From positions 62,001 to 126,000 of the forward strand of contig NZ_AZUC01000063.1 in NCBI RefSeq assembly GCF_000586555.1: a stretch of 64,000 nucleotides of DNA, given 5' to 3'. The translations under genes and the position numbers were made by a program. Shown here piece by piece: positions 42,504-49,813 of this stretch. The first letter of the stretch is position 1, and each line of letters opens with the position of its first letter. Under the pieces are notes generated by a model. It was not told where the DNA came from. It did not search any database and saw nothing but the letters and a program-made list of their open reading frames with translations. The stretch is from Sporosarcina sp. D27 (GTDB taxonomy: Bacteria; Bacillota; Bacilli; Bacillales_A; Planococcaceae).

Positions 42504-42688
42504 TCATTCGGAGTTATTACTACTTTTTACACTAAAGCTTAAGTATAGAGAATAAAAGGTTCCACCGAGAAAAAAGATTCTCCCTAGAAAATTCATAACA
42601 CGGTTACCTTGCTCCCCCAAGCTACCTATTGTTACGGACATCATAAAAACACCAATAAGCATTAAAATTATCAAAGAAATTTTTTCAC
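42504..42688 (-). pseudogene. Frameshifted paralogue of the SLGEQGN mini-protein
   Basis: After GAGG and GTG 42688 the frame ends within five codons, but losing one A from a run (six A where seven are needed) explains this: the repaired product is VKKISLIILMLIGVFMMSVT followed by IGSLGEQGNRVMNFLGRIFF and a short tail. It shares SLGEQGN and the two-helix layout with 34781-34969. Internal initiation at TTG is possible but has no ribosome binding site. Confidence 0.55.
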
Positions 42689-42796
42689 TACATAATCCTC
42701 ATTTCTTAATAACTCCTGTATCAATACTTTTTCAGGTTAATCTTCAACAATTTTTTATTCTACCTCGTCATTTTCATCTCTAGTTACTCGAATCTA

Positions 42797-42866
42797 AAAA
42801 ATGGCCCGTTTGCGATATTGGCGCGATTATTTGTGCAGCAATAGCGCCCCGATTCTGGTACAAAGC
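42797..42866. repeat. Cassette boundary element, complete A + B plus second A-like tail
   Basis: AAAAATGGCCCGTTTGCGAT (A), B 42819-42850 with arms TGGCGCGAT and ATAGCGCCCC, then GATTCTGGTACAAAGC, which matches the second half of the A consensus. So A sequence flanks the palindrome on both sides. Confidence 0.75.
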
Positions 42867-42902
42867 TATGCGACAAAATCCCCCTATTCTTGTCCAAACA
42901 CT

Positions 42903-43208
42903 TCACTGTTCGCCTATGTACCTCTCCTTACTACTCAATTCCACAAAAAATGGATATAAAAGAAAAACGATAGCAGCGAAAACAGGAAGTAAGCTAAATA
43001 GGATAATTACTGGTATATCAAAGAAGATTTGGATCAGTAGTGGCACTAAAATAATTACAGTTAGAAAGCTGATCCTCTTTTTAGATTTCTGTGTTTGATA
43101 TTGCTTTTCTCCGCAGCTAGGACAAGTCATTGCAGGGTCCAACGTTGTCGTTTTTTTTATTGTTTGTTTCCAATTCCACTCTTTATTACAATTCTGGCAA
43201 GTCGGCAT
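42903..43208 (-). CDS. TIGR04104-type putative zinc finger membrane protein
   Basis: A 101-residue protein. The N-terminus MPTCQNCNKEWNWKQTIKKT then PAMTCPSCGEKQYQTQKSKK has two CxxC pairs that should bind one zinc ion, followed by two helices (about 50-68 and 70-92). This is the layout of the TIGR04104 family of Bacillales. ATG 43208 is chosen since GGAGGGA lies just upstream. Function unknown. A single unit in the array. Confidence 0.75.
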   Translation of the reverse strand: MPTCQNCNKEWNWKQTIKKTTTLDPAMTCPSCGEKQYQTQKSKKRISFLTVIILVPLLIQIFFDIPVIILFSLLPVFAAIVFLLYPFFVELSSKERYIGEQ

Positions 43209-43243
43209 TATATCCCTCCTCCCTAAATCCAACGTCCATAATT

Positions 43244-43270
43244 AAATGGCCCGGTTGATGAACGGACGCT
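43244..43270. repeat. Cassette boundary element, A motif leading into R5
   Basis: TTAAATGGCCCGGTTGATGA ACGGACGC. The same leader (ATGGACGCTTTATTT) precedes R2, R3 and R4. Confidence 0.6.
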
Positions 43271-43288
43271 TTATTTTTAGTATTCGTC

Positions 43289-43485
43289 ATTGCTTGGAGC
43301 GGAAGACGGACGACTCCGAAGGGAACAACGAAAGTCGTAACGAAGAACGGCTTTTGCGAACAAAAGCAAAGCGTTGAGTCCATATCTTTGCACTCGTCTT
43401 GAGACCCCGCAGGGCGCGGTTTTTGCGACCGAGGAGGCTCAAGCCACGCCCCTCGGAAAGCGTTCCGTCTGGAGCGTATAGCAAC
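43289..43485. repeat. GC-richer structured repeat, copy R5
   Basis: Full-length copy, from ATTGCTTGGAGCGGAAGACG to TCTGGAGCGTATAGCAAC. AAAGTCGT/ACGGCTTTT local hairpin and the long end-to-end stem are both possible. Frames across it in either direction are shadows. Confidence 0.8.
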
Positions 43486-43499
43486 AATTTGCATGCTAG

Positions 43500-43566
43500 A
43501 TAATGGCCCGTTTGAAGAAGAAGCTATTTTATAAAATATGCTCTGTTGCTTGGAGCGTAAAGCAAC
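43500..43566. repeat. A motif plus a collapsed copy of the structured repeat
   Basis: ATAATGGCCCGTTTGAAGAA (A) is followed at 43545-43566 by GTTGCTTGGAGCGTAAAGCA AC, which is just the left end of the repeat joined to its right end. Deletion between the two GGAGCG direct repeats inside a full copy would give exactly this. Confidence 0.7.
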
Positions 43567-43971
43567 AGTCTTTATAGACAGTTTGGGGAACTTAGTAATT
43601 CAACTTATCAATTAAATTGTACCAAACTTTCAACAAATTACCAGAATTCATTAATTATTATCAGAAGTTATCATACCTCAACAAAACTTTCACTTTCCAA
43701 ACAAAAAAGCTAATGGCCATGGGTTTTCCTTCTCTTATTTCCCATTGGCTCTTTTCAAATCACCATTGACCCTGAAGCATTTTTTCAGAACAAGAAACTG
43801 GATTACTCTATACTGTCTCGATTGTAAGGTTTATGGATTGGAAATTATTAGAAAACTTTCCTAACTAATAGTATAGGACCAATTTTACATGGAACGAAAA
43901 AGCGAGCACATCATTCGTTTCTCTCGAATGATGTGCTCGCTTTTATATTTTCAACGTTTACTTTGTTTTTA
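43563..43971. repeat. Long direct repeat T2 (~410 bp, non-coding)
   Basis: Second copy of T1, from AACAGTCTTTATAGACAG to CGTTTACTTTGTTTTTA. Differences are scattered substitutions and a few one-base gaps. The stretch ATCAATTAAATTGTACCAAA is identical in both. No gene seen. Confidence 0.8.
43897..43950. terminator. Terminator-like hairpin inside T2
   Basis: AAAAAGCGAGCACATCATTC / GAATGATGTGCTCGCTTTTA, a perfect stem here. On the minus strand it would end the DUF2269 transcript. Confidence 0.8.
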
Positions 43972-44018
43972 AGGTTAAATCCTAAAGTGATTGGATTAGA
44001 ATGCATTTGTTTTCATCT

Positions 44019-44459
44019 TCACCAAAATGATGGTTTGGCGACCATCAGGTAAAGCATAATTAGAAGTAATCCTATATACCGCCACGACGTGTTCATTAAC
44101 TTCTTTAACAGTTCTTCACGATTTTCCGGTTCTTTAGGAAAGCGGTCCAAGACAACGGAAAAACCGCTAGCCAGAAATACAATCGATAACATCATAATGC
44201 CTAACGTGACAATCACCCATGAGGTATACCATGGCCATGGCCCAATCAAGATCAGAATCACTCCAGAAACTACAAGAACATGTCCCGAATGCATCACAAA
44301 GCGAATTGTCCATTTGAATAAGGAAAGAAGAATTGCTTCCTCACTCAAAACCGCTTTGCGGACGCGTGAAATAATCGGGAATAGCAGAAATAGCGGTCCA
44401 ACTGAGACTACTGCTGATAACACATGGATGTAGACGATGGCTGTATATAAGAAGCCCAT
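44019..44459 (-). CDS. DUF2269-family membrane protein
   Basis: A 146-residue protein with four helices. The start YTAIVYIHVLSAVVSVGPLF L with conserved His, and later FVMHSGHVLVVSGVILIL, fit DUF2269 (predicted integral membrane protein; paired histidines suggest possible haem binding). It ends with RYIGLLLIMLYLMVAKPSFW. It lies 10 bases downstream of the ASCH gene and may be co-transcribed with it. Confidence 0.7.
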   Translation of the reverse strand: MGFLYTAIVYIHVLSAVVSVGPLFLLFPIISRVRKAVLSEEAILLSLFKWTIRFVMHSGHVLVVSGVILILIGPWPWYTSWVIVTLGIMMLSIVFLASGFSVVLDRFPKEPENREELLKKLMNTSWRYIGLLLIMLYLMVAKPSFW

Positions 44460-44469
44460 ATCAAATCCA

Positions 44470-44799
44470 TCAATTCTTTACGGGAGAAAACTCATGTACC
44501 CATACTTTCATAGTAGGAATCCATTTCATACCTTCATGCATATCAAGAATCGATTGCTTGTAAGCGTCTAAATTCTCAAAGCCTTCTTGGTGAGCGTGTT
44601 CTTCTGTTACTTCACCAAGTGTTTGTTGATAAAGTGAATCCACTTTGAATCCCTTACCATCTAATTCCATAATCTCACCAGGGTATGCGTAAACACCGTT
44701 TCTACGAGTTGAAGTCTTTTTACCTTCCAACACTTTTTCCACATCTGCTGGTACAGTAACAAGTCGTTCCACTGAGCATGTCTTTTTTGGATAATCCAT
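44470..44799 (-). CDS. ASCH-domain protein
   Basis: A 109-residue protein with the ASCH fold, related to PUA domains and predicted to bind RNA or modified nucleotides. Conserved-looking stretches are VLEGKKTSTRRNGVYAYPGE, the following strand IMELDGKGFKVDS, LGEVTEEHAHQEGFENLDAY and MKVWVHEFSPV. The GxKTxTxR turn is the family hallmark. GGGGAA precedes the start. Upstream partner of the DUF2269 gene. Function in Bacillales unknown. Confidence 0.75.
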   Translation of the reverse strand: MDYPKKTCSVERLVTVPADVEKVLEGKKTSTRRNGVYAYPGEIMELDGKGFKVDSLYQQTLGEVTEEHAHQEGFENLDAYKQSILDMHEGMKWIPTMKVWVHEFSPVKN

Positions 44800-44871
44800 T
44801 ATAAATTCCCCATTTCAACTATTTTCTTCATTATATATGGTTCGCAATGAAATTTCGAATCGAACAGTCTA

Positions 44872-45648
44872 TTATTTTGAAATAGTTATCTCATGAGTTT
44901 CATGCTCGTGCAATCCTTCCTCATTTTCAACATGAACAGTAACACTTGCTGTTCCAGCAGTTTCAAATGTCACGTCCCCTGCGTATTCTCCAGCCTTCTC
45001 TTCCGTTAACTTCACCCATTGTGCTTCATCCGTTTTATCATTTATAACAACTTCAAGTCGTACACGTGCTTTTTCAAGTGGCTTTTCATCTTGCTGTAAG
45101 TGGACACTCATCATTGCAGATTCATTCACCTTCACAGCTTCGGGTTCCATGAAGTGCATAGAAAAACCTTCTGTTCCATGATGATGCTCATGACTTTCTT
45201 CGCCTTCAGCTTCAGTACCTGCTTCACCTTCTACTGCCCCTGTACCAATTGTAATCTCTTTCATTGGCATCGTGTGCATATCTCGCGCTGTTACGTGGAC
45301 TTGAACATGGTACAAGCCATCGTGTTCAAATTTAGCTTCTGCTTCGTAAAGACCATCCGTTTTTTGATTGGATTTGATCTTCCAACTATCTTCTTTCTTT
45401 CCATCTTCCCAAATTTCATATTCAACTTCACTTGCATCCTTTACCTTTTCATCACCTTGAGTGACCGCAGCTGCCAATTGAATCGCTTGCCCGGCTTCCC
45501 CTGTCTCAGGAACAGTTAGTTCTACCGTGATCGGTTCAACCACAACTTCTTCGTCTTCACTTGCATTTACATCCGTATCATTTTGCCCGCATCCTGTTGC
45601 TAACACTGCGATAAGTGCTGTACTAATTGCCAAATGTCTTTTTTTCAA
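44872..45648 (-). CDS. Lipoprotein with two YtkA-like domains
   Basis: A 258-residue lipoprotein. Signal peptide with lipobox ATGC, an acidic linker, then two YtkA/FixH-like beta-sandwich domains (about 38-135 and 160-256), each ending in a HVQVHV / VTVHVEN strand. Between them is a His- and Glu-rich linker (EGEESHEHHHGTEGFSMHFM), a likely metal-binding patch. Divergent from the two-component and SCO1-like genes, so a shared role in copper or cytochrome oxidase assembly is plausible but inferred. Confidence 0.78.
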   Translation of the reverse strand: MKKRHLAISTALIAVLATGCGQNDTDVNASEDEEVVVEPITVELTVPETGEAGQAIQLAAAVTQGDEKVKDASEVEYEIWEDGKKEDSWKIKSNQKTDGLYEAEAKFEHDGLYHVQVHVTARDMHTMPMKEITIGTGAVEGEAGTEAEGEESHEHHHGTEGFSMHFMEPEAVKVNESAMMSVHLQQDEKPLEKARVRLEVVINDKTDEAQWVKLTEEKAGEYAGDVTFETAGTASVTVHVENEEGLHEHETHEITISK

Positions 45649-45822
45649 TAGAAACTCGCTCCTTTTTGCTTAACGGTTTGTCTGCTTTCAAGTATCATTA
45701 GCTTATGAGCATCATTGTACTAATTAAATTCGAAGTAACTATGAAGTCTTTAAACTTCATGGAATGTTCACCGTTTTTTGAGAAAATGAGTAGATTATTG
45801 ATAGATGAAATGAGGAAACCAG

Positions 45823-46494
45823 ATGATTTCGTATACAATTATGGTAATCGATGATGAAGCAGAAATGAGAAAACTAATCCGTACTTTTTTAGAAACTGAA
45901 GGGTATCACGTAGTAGAAGCAACAGATGGAGTACATGCTCTTTCTCTGCTGCACGAAGTTCGTGTAGACCTTTGTTTAGCAGATGTCATGATGCCTTATA
46001 TGGATGGCTTCCTCTTCGCTCAAGAAGTGAAACGAACAATCGATCTTCCGATTATCTTCTTGTCGGCTAAAGGAGAAGAATGGGATAAAATCAAAGGTCT
46101 CAAGCATGGTGATGATTATATTGTGAAACCCTTTTTACCTGGTGAATTACTTGCAAGAGTTGCTTCAGTCTTACGTAGATCCTATCAACGTAAAGAGCTC
46201 CACAGCGCACTGTCATTTGGTCCACTTGAGATTGATAAAGAGGCACACCGTGCAACGTTAAATGGTAAGGCATTATCACTTACACTTAAGGAATTTGGAA
46301 TTCTTTACGTCCTCGCGAAAAATGCTGGACGCGTTTACTCACGGGATGAGCTTCTCCAAATTGTTTGGGGAGACGATCACGACAGTAGCGTGCGTACCGT
46401 CGACACACATATTAAGACCTTGAGGTTGAAATTAGGGGAAGAAGGACAAAAGATAGAGACTGTCTGGGGAATCGGCTACAAGTTCGAGGTCTAA
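45823..46494 (+). CDS. OmpR-family response regulator
   Basis: A 223-residue regulator. The receiver domain (1-~120) has the acidic pair DDEAE, phospho-acceptor Asp in CLADVMMP, Ser in FLSAKG and the Lys in YIVKPF. The C-terminal winged helix (~128-223) reads LTLKEFGILYVLAKNAGRVY SRDELLQIVWG and ends VWGIGYKFEV. It is followed after 4 bases by its kinase. Target genes unknown; the SCO1-like gene in the same operon suggests an envelope or copper-related signal. Confidence 0.92.
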   Translation: MISYTIMVIDDEAEMRKLIRTFLETEGYHVVEATDGVHALSLLHEVRVDLCLADVMMPYMDGFLFAQEVKRTIDLPIIFLSAKGEEWDKIKGLKHGDDYIVKPFLPGELLARVASVLRRSYQRKELHSALSFGPLEIDKEAHRATLNGKALSLTLKEFGILYVLAKNAGRVYSRDELLQIVWGDDHDSSVRTVDTHIKTLRLKLGEEGQKIETVWGIGYKFEV

Positions 46495-46498
46495 GGCA

Positions 46499-47911
46499 AT
46501 GAAACTGACATTAAGTAAAAAAATCTTATCGTTATTTTTCTTAAGCCTTGCATTTACGATTTTGTTTTCTTTTTTCTTTATTCATTTTCTCTATTCAAAA
46601 TTGTATTTGGAAAGCATTGAAGAGTCGATCGTCTATCAAGGTAAACGAACAGCTGCCCACTATCATTTCGGGGAACTGAGCGATGATATTATCGAAAAGA
46701 TCCAATGGTATAACATCGTATCTGAATACGAAATCGTTGTCGTGGATCAGTTGGACGACTTATCTTCTTACTTTCCTTACCAAGTTAACTACGAAAATTT
46801 AGTGGACAGTTCAGACCGGAAATTACTTGAAAAAGGTTCATACGTTGTTAAAAAAGGATATGTGGAAGAATTCAATCGTGAAATTCTCGGGGCAATCTTC
46901 CCAATTCGAGGAAAAGATTCGTTGATTGGCTTTATTTACATCTACGTACCGTTAGCTGCAATCCAAGATGTGTTCAAAGAAAGTATTCCTTTACTGATAG
47001 CCGCAGGTTCAGGCTTTTTCTTAATTCTTTTCTTACTCATCAATCGTGTGTGGAGTTCCCTTTTCAGTCCCTTACGGAAATTAGAAGGACTGGCCGCCAA
47101 CATTTCTCATGGTGACTATTCAGGCAGAGTAGAAACCGAGCGTTCGGATGAAATCGGACAGTTGGCACGCGCTTTCAATACAATGAGTTCGTCGCTCGAA
47201 GCACAAGAAGAACGTAAACGGGAATTCACAAGCAACCTTGCACACGAAATGCGAACACCACTCACCTACATTAGTGGGTATACGCATGCTTTAAAACAAA
47301 TCACCGAGTCCGGAAGTCCAAATCAGGATTCAGAGAATTACTTGAACACCATTGAAAAAGAAACAGCACGACTTAGTAAATTGATCAATGATTTAACAGA
47401 TCTAAACCACCTTCAAGAAGGTCTATTCACTGTCGAAGCCCAGCCAATCGTCGTTGCTCAAGTTTTAGTCGATACTGTGGAATTGTTCCGAATCCATTTA
47501 GCTGCTCGATCTATTCAACTTAAACTTGAGGTAGAAGAAGACTTGATCATCCTTGGTGATCCCGATCGAATTCAACAAGTTTTCTATAATACAATCGATA
47601 ATGCGGTGAAGTATGTATCCGACGGTGGAATGATCCAGATTGGATTACATGAACATGGAAAAAACATTCGATATGAAGTCCAAAACGAAGGATTAACGAT
47701 TTCAAAAGAAGACTTAAGTCGGATGGGAGAACGCTTCTTCCGCACTGACAAAGCAAGAACACGGACCACAGGTGGTACTGGACTTGGGCTGTCTATTGTC
47801 AAAGAAATCATTCGTCTGCATCACGGTACATTCAATATGGATAGTGACCCTTCGACAGGTACGACTGTTACGATTGATCTACCTTTGTTTACAGAGGAGG
47901 AGGCAACATGA
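46499..47911 (+). CDS. Membrane sensor histidine kinase
   Basis: A 470-residue kinase. Helix 1 at about 9-30, extracellular sensor domain of ~130 residues, helix 2 at about 160-180, a HAMP domain (LRKLEGLAANISHGDYSGRV), the dimerisation domain with phospho-His in LAHEMRTPLTYI, and an ATPase domain with N box YNTIDNAVKYV, G1 like FFRTDKART and G2 GGTGLGLSIVK. The stop overlaps the next gene's ATG by 4 bases. All catalytic motifs intact. Confidence 0.92.
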   Translation: MKLTLSKKILSLFFLSLAFTILFSFFFIHFLYSKLYLESIEESIVYQGKRTAAHYHFGELSDDIIEKIQWYNIVSEYEIVVVDQLDDLSSYFPYQVNYENLVDSSDRKLLEKGSYVVKKGYVEEFNREILGAIFPIRGKDSLIGFIYIYVPLAAIQDVFKESIPLLIAAGSGFFLILFLLINRVWSSLFSPLRKLEGLAANISHGDYSGRVETERSDEIGQLARAFNTMSSSLEAQEERKREFTSNLAHEMRTPLTYISGYTHALKQITESGSPNQDSENYLNTIEKETARLSKLINDLTDLNHLQEGLFTVEAQPIVVAQVLVDTVELFRIHLAARSIQLKLEVEEDLIILGDPDRIQQVFYNTIDNAVKYVSDGGMIQIGLHEHGKNIRYEVQNEGLTISKEDLSRMGERFFRTDKARTRTTGGTGLGLSIVKEIIRLHHGTFNMDSDPSTGTTVTIDLPLFTEEEAT

Positions 47912-48477
47912 ATGCAACCCGATTCGTCCCTATTATGATTGTGGTTATTGTTTTACTATCTGCTTGTTCTTCCCCTAAAACTCCGGGAAGAGAAATCTCA
48001 TCATTTACCTTTGTCGATCAGCAAGGTGAATCGTTCGGATTTAACCAATTGAAAGATACAGTTTGGATCGCGGATTTCATATTTACAAGTTGTGAAACAG
48101 TTTGTCCTCCAATGACATCTGAAATGGCAACATTGCAAAAAGAATTCAAGAAACATAACTTAGATGTACAATTCGTTTCATTCACAGTTGATCCAGAAGT
48201 TGATACTCCAGAAATATTAAAAGCATATGCCTCTCAGTACACAGATGATGAAAGCAATTGGCATTTTCTTACGGGCTATTCCGCTCAACAAATCACTACC
48301 TTTGCGAGAGAGAATTTCCAAACCATTATTCAAAAACCTGAAACATCTGATCAGGTCATCCATGGAACAAATTTCTACCTAATCGCAAAAGACGGTAAAC
48401 TGGTCAGTGAATTTAATTATGTCGATGAAGATTATGTACATGATTTACTAAAAACAGTGAAAGACTATACGAAATAA
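47908..48477 (+). CDS. SCO1/SenC-type copper chaperone lipoprotein
   Basis: A 189-residue thioredoxin-fold lipoprotein: signal peptide and lipobox LSAC, then FIFTSCETVCPPMTSEM with the copper-binding CxxxC and, about 85 residues later, the His in QVIHGTNFYLI. This set (Cys, Cys, His) is the SCO1/YpmQ copper site used to assemble the CuA centre of cytochrome c oxidase. Translationally coupled to the kinase gene, which suggests the two-component system reads copper or redox state. Confidence 0.88.
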   Translation: MNATRFVPIMIVVIVLLSACSSPKTPGREISSFTFVDQQGESFGFNQLKDTVWIADFIFTSCETVCPPMTSEMATLQKEFKKHNLDVQFVSFTVDPEVDTPEILKAYASQYTDDESNWHFLTGYSAQQITTFARENFQTIIQKPETSDQVIHGTNFYLIAKDGKLVSEFNYVDEDYVHDLLKTVKDYTK

Positions 48478-48497
48478 GACGTTTTAGGAGGGGTTTT

Positions 48498-48797
48498 TTG
48501 GACTCAGAAGCAATTGCTACCTTGTCCTATAAAGTGCCACACAAGACAGTAGGTTGGATTGAGCAGACGGTAACTACAGCAATTTGCACACTATCGTTAC
48601 ATGAAAATAAAATTGTCTCTCAGCATAGTTCCTATCCGATCCATGCTGTGCATGATTGTTCCTATCGACCTTTCTCAGATGGAACTTGCTTGTTTTATCT
48701 TCATACAAATCAAGGCGTCCGGTCGTTCCATGTTAGTGTGGATCCCACCTTTTTCTTAAAGTCTTTCAGACGTCTACGAGGCGATCTATACCTTTAA
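48498..48797 (+). CDS. Unknown 99-residue protein
   Basis: TTG start with AGGAGGGG upstream, 20 bases after the SCO1-like gene, so probably the last gene of that operon. The protein is soluble and Cys/His-containing (ATLSYKVPHKTVGWIEQTV; HAVHDCSYRPFSDGTCLFYL). It ends FLKSFRRLRGDLYL. Paired cysteines (DCSYRPFSDGTC) could bind metal. No family recognised. Confidence 0.65.
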   Translation: MDSEAIATLSYKVPHKTVGWIEQTVTTAICTLSLHENKIVSQHSSYPIHAVHDCSYRPFSDGTCLFYLHTNQGVRSFHVSVDPTFFLKSFRRLRGDLYL

Positions 48798-48855
48798 TTC
48801 ATCTCTCCTCATTCGTTCTCTATTAAGTGTTTCCATCACGGATTTACAAATGGTT

Positions 48856-48881
48856 GTTTAACTTTCCATGAAAGATGGTAT
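48856..48881 (+). promoter_or_regulatory. Predicted sigma-B promoter
   Basis: GTTTAA (48856-48861), 14 bases, TGGTAT (48876-48881): one mismatch to GTTTAA-N12-14-GGGTAT. It precedes a gene of general stress type by 71 bases. Confidence 0.65.
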
Positions 48882-48951
48882 ACAAACACTAGAGCGACAA
48901 TGAAACAATTATTACTCTGTAGACGCAATTACTAATTGGAGGGATTCACAA

Positions 48952-49272
48952 ATGGTTGAAAAATTTTATGTAGAAAACGCTGTACAAGCTAAGGCAAAAG
49001 TAGATGAACTTGAAGCGAAAGGTTACACTAATGACGAAATTTATGTTTTCGCACATGACAAGAAACGTGGAGATCATATTACAGACGCATTGGATACCGA
49101 AAAAGCTGGTATGAAAGAACAAGGCTTTCTCGATTCGATGAAAAATATGTTCACCTCTCGTGGAGATGAACTTCGCAGCAAGATGCACGGTGCTGGTCTT
49201 ACTGAAGAAGACGCAGCTGCTGCAGAGAGCGAACTCGACAAAGGGAAACTTGTCGTTATTGCAAACAAATAA
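48952..49272 (+). CDS. yflT: General stress protein 17M-like (YflT family)
   Basis: A 106-residue cytoplasmic protein. The start VEKFYVENAVQAKAKVDELE AKGYTNDEIYVFAHDKKR matches the N-domain of general stress protein 17M (YflT), with the repeated charged helix in LRSKMHGAGLTEEDAAAAES. The sigma-B promoter just upstream fits the known control of that family. Biochemical role unknown. GGAGGGA precedes the ATG. Confidence 0.8.
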   Translation: MVEKFYVENAVQAKAKVDELEAKGYTNDEIYVFAHDKKRGDHITDALDTEKAGMKEQGFLDSMKNMFTSRGDELRSKMHGAGLTEEDAAAAESELDKGKLVVIANK

Positions 49273-49283
49273 AAATTATTTAA

Positions 49284-49326
49284 ATGCGCACAACCTCATT
49301 CGTTCACGAGGTTGTGCGCATTTTTT
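49284..49326 (+). terminator. Terminator of the general stress gene
   Basis: ATGCGCACAACCTC / GAGGTTGTGCGCAT stem followed by TTTTTT. Confidence 0.9.
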
Positions 49327-49380
49327 GTGCAGAGACATGCTATTTTCGGTATGATGGTGAATGGAAAGCAGGTGCTTTAG

Positions 49381-49749
49381 ATGGAACGTCACTTAGGAAA
49401 AATTGGTTTATTTACTGGCTTAACCACGCTAGTACTCATGATCGTTGGGGTCCGCACAATTAGCGGAGTGGAATTGGGATGGAAAAACTATTTGGCTTTC
49501 TCAATATTCGGTTTGACAGTTGGCCTTATTGCATTATTGCTTTTGCATTATAAATTGCGCATCGCGTTTTGGTTCTTTATGATTGGAATGATTATTAGTT
49601 TTGAGGAATTTTTTCGCAGTATACTTACAATTGAAGGAGAACTTGGTCAATCAATTGGCATGCTTTCAGTCTATATCTTTTCCTCCTTCAGCCTTGGTGT
49701 AGGCTTAATAGTTCAATTCATTGTAATCCTAATAGGGAAGAATAAATAA
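49381..49749 (+). CDS. Unknown four-helix membrane protein
   Basis: A 122-residue protein with helices at about 9-28, 36-54, 59-77 and 92-118. Short loops, little soluble sequence; IISFEEFFRSILTIEGELGQ forms the only longer loop. A weak ribosome binding site (AAAGCAGG) precedes ATG 49381. No family recognised. Followed by a terminator, so monocistronic. Confidence 0.65.
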   Translation: MERHLGKIGLFTGLTTLVLMIVGVRTISGVELGWKNYLAFSIFGLTVGLIALLLLHYKLRIAFWFFMIGMIISFEEFFRSILTIEGELGQSIGMLSVYIFSSFSLGVGLIVQFIVILIGKNK

Positions 49750-49755
49750 AATAAC

Positions 49756-49797
49756 AAAAAAGCAGAGTGGGAATATGTTTTCCCGTTCTGCTTTTTA
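49756..49797. terminator. Bidirectional terminator
   Basis: AAAAAAGCAGAGTGGGAA / TTCCCGTTCTGCTTTTT stem between convergent genes. Confidence 0.88.
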
Positions 49798-49813
49798 GGT
49801 GTAGAATAAGTAA

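Noticed and set aside
28333-43270. Classical integron with attC sites
   Set aside because: No intI-like tyrosine recombinase is present and the R'/R'' core pattern (GTTRRRY / RYYYAAC) does not fit the elements consistently. I keep only the weaker claim of an integron-like layout.
43287-43494. Minus-strand frames across repeat R5
   Set aside because: Shadows of the repeat; one of them joins in-frame with the zinc finger gene's leader by chance.
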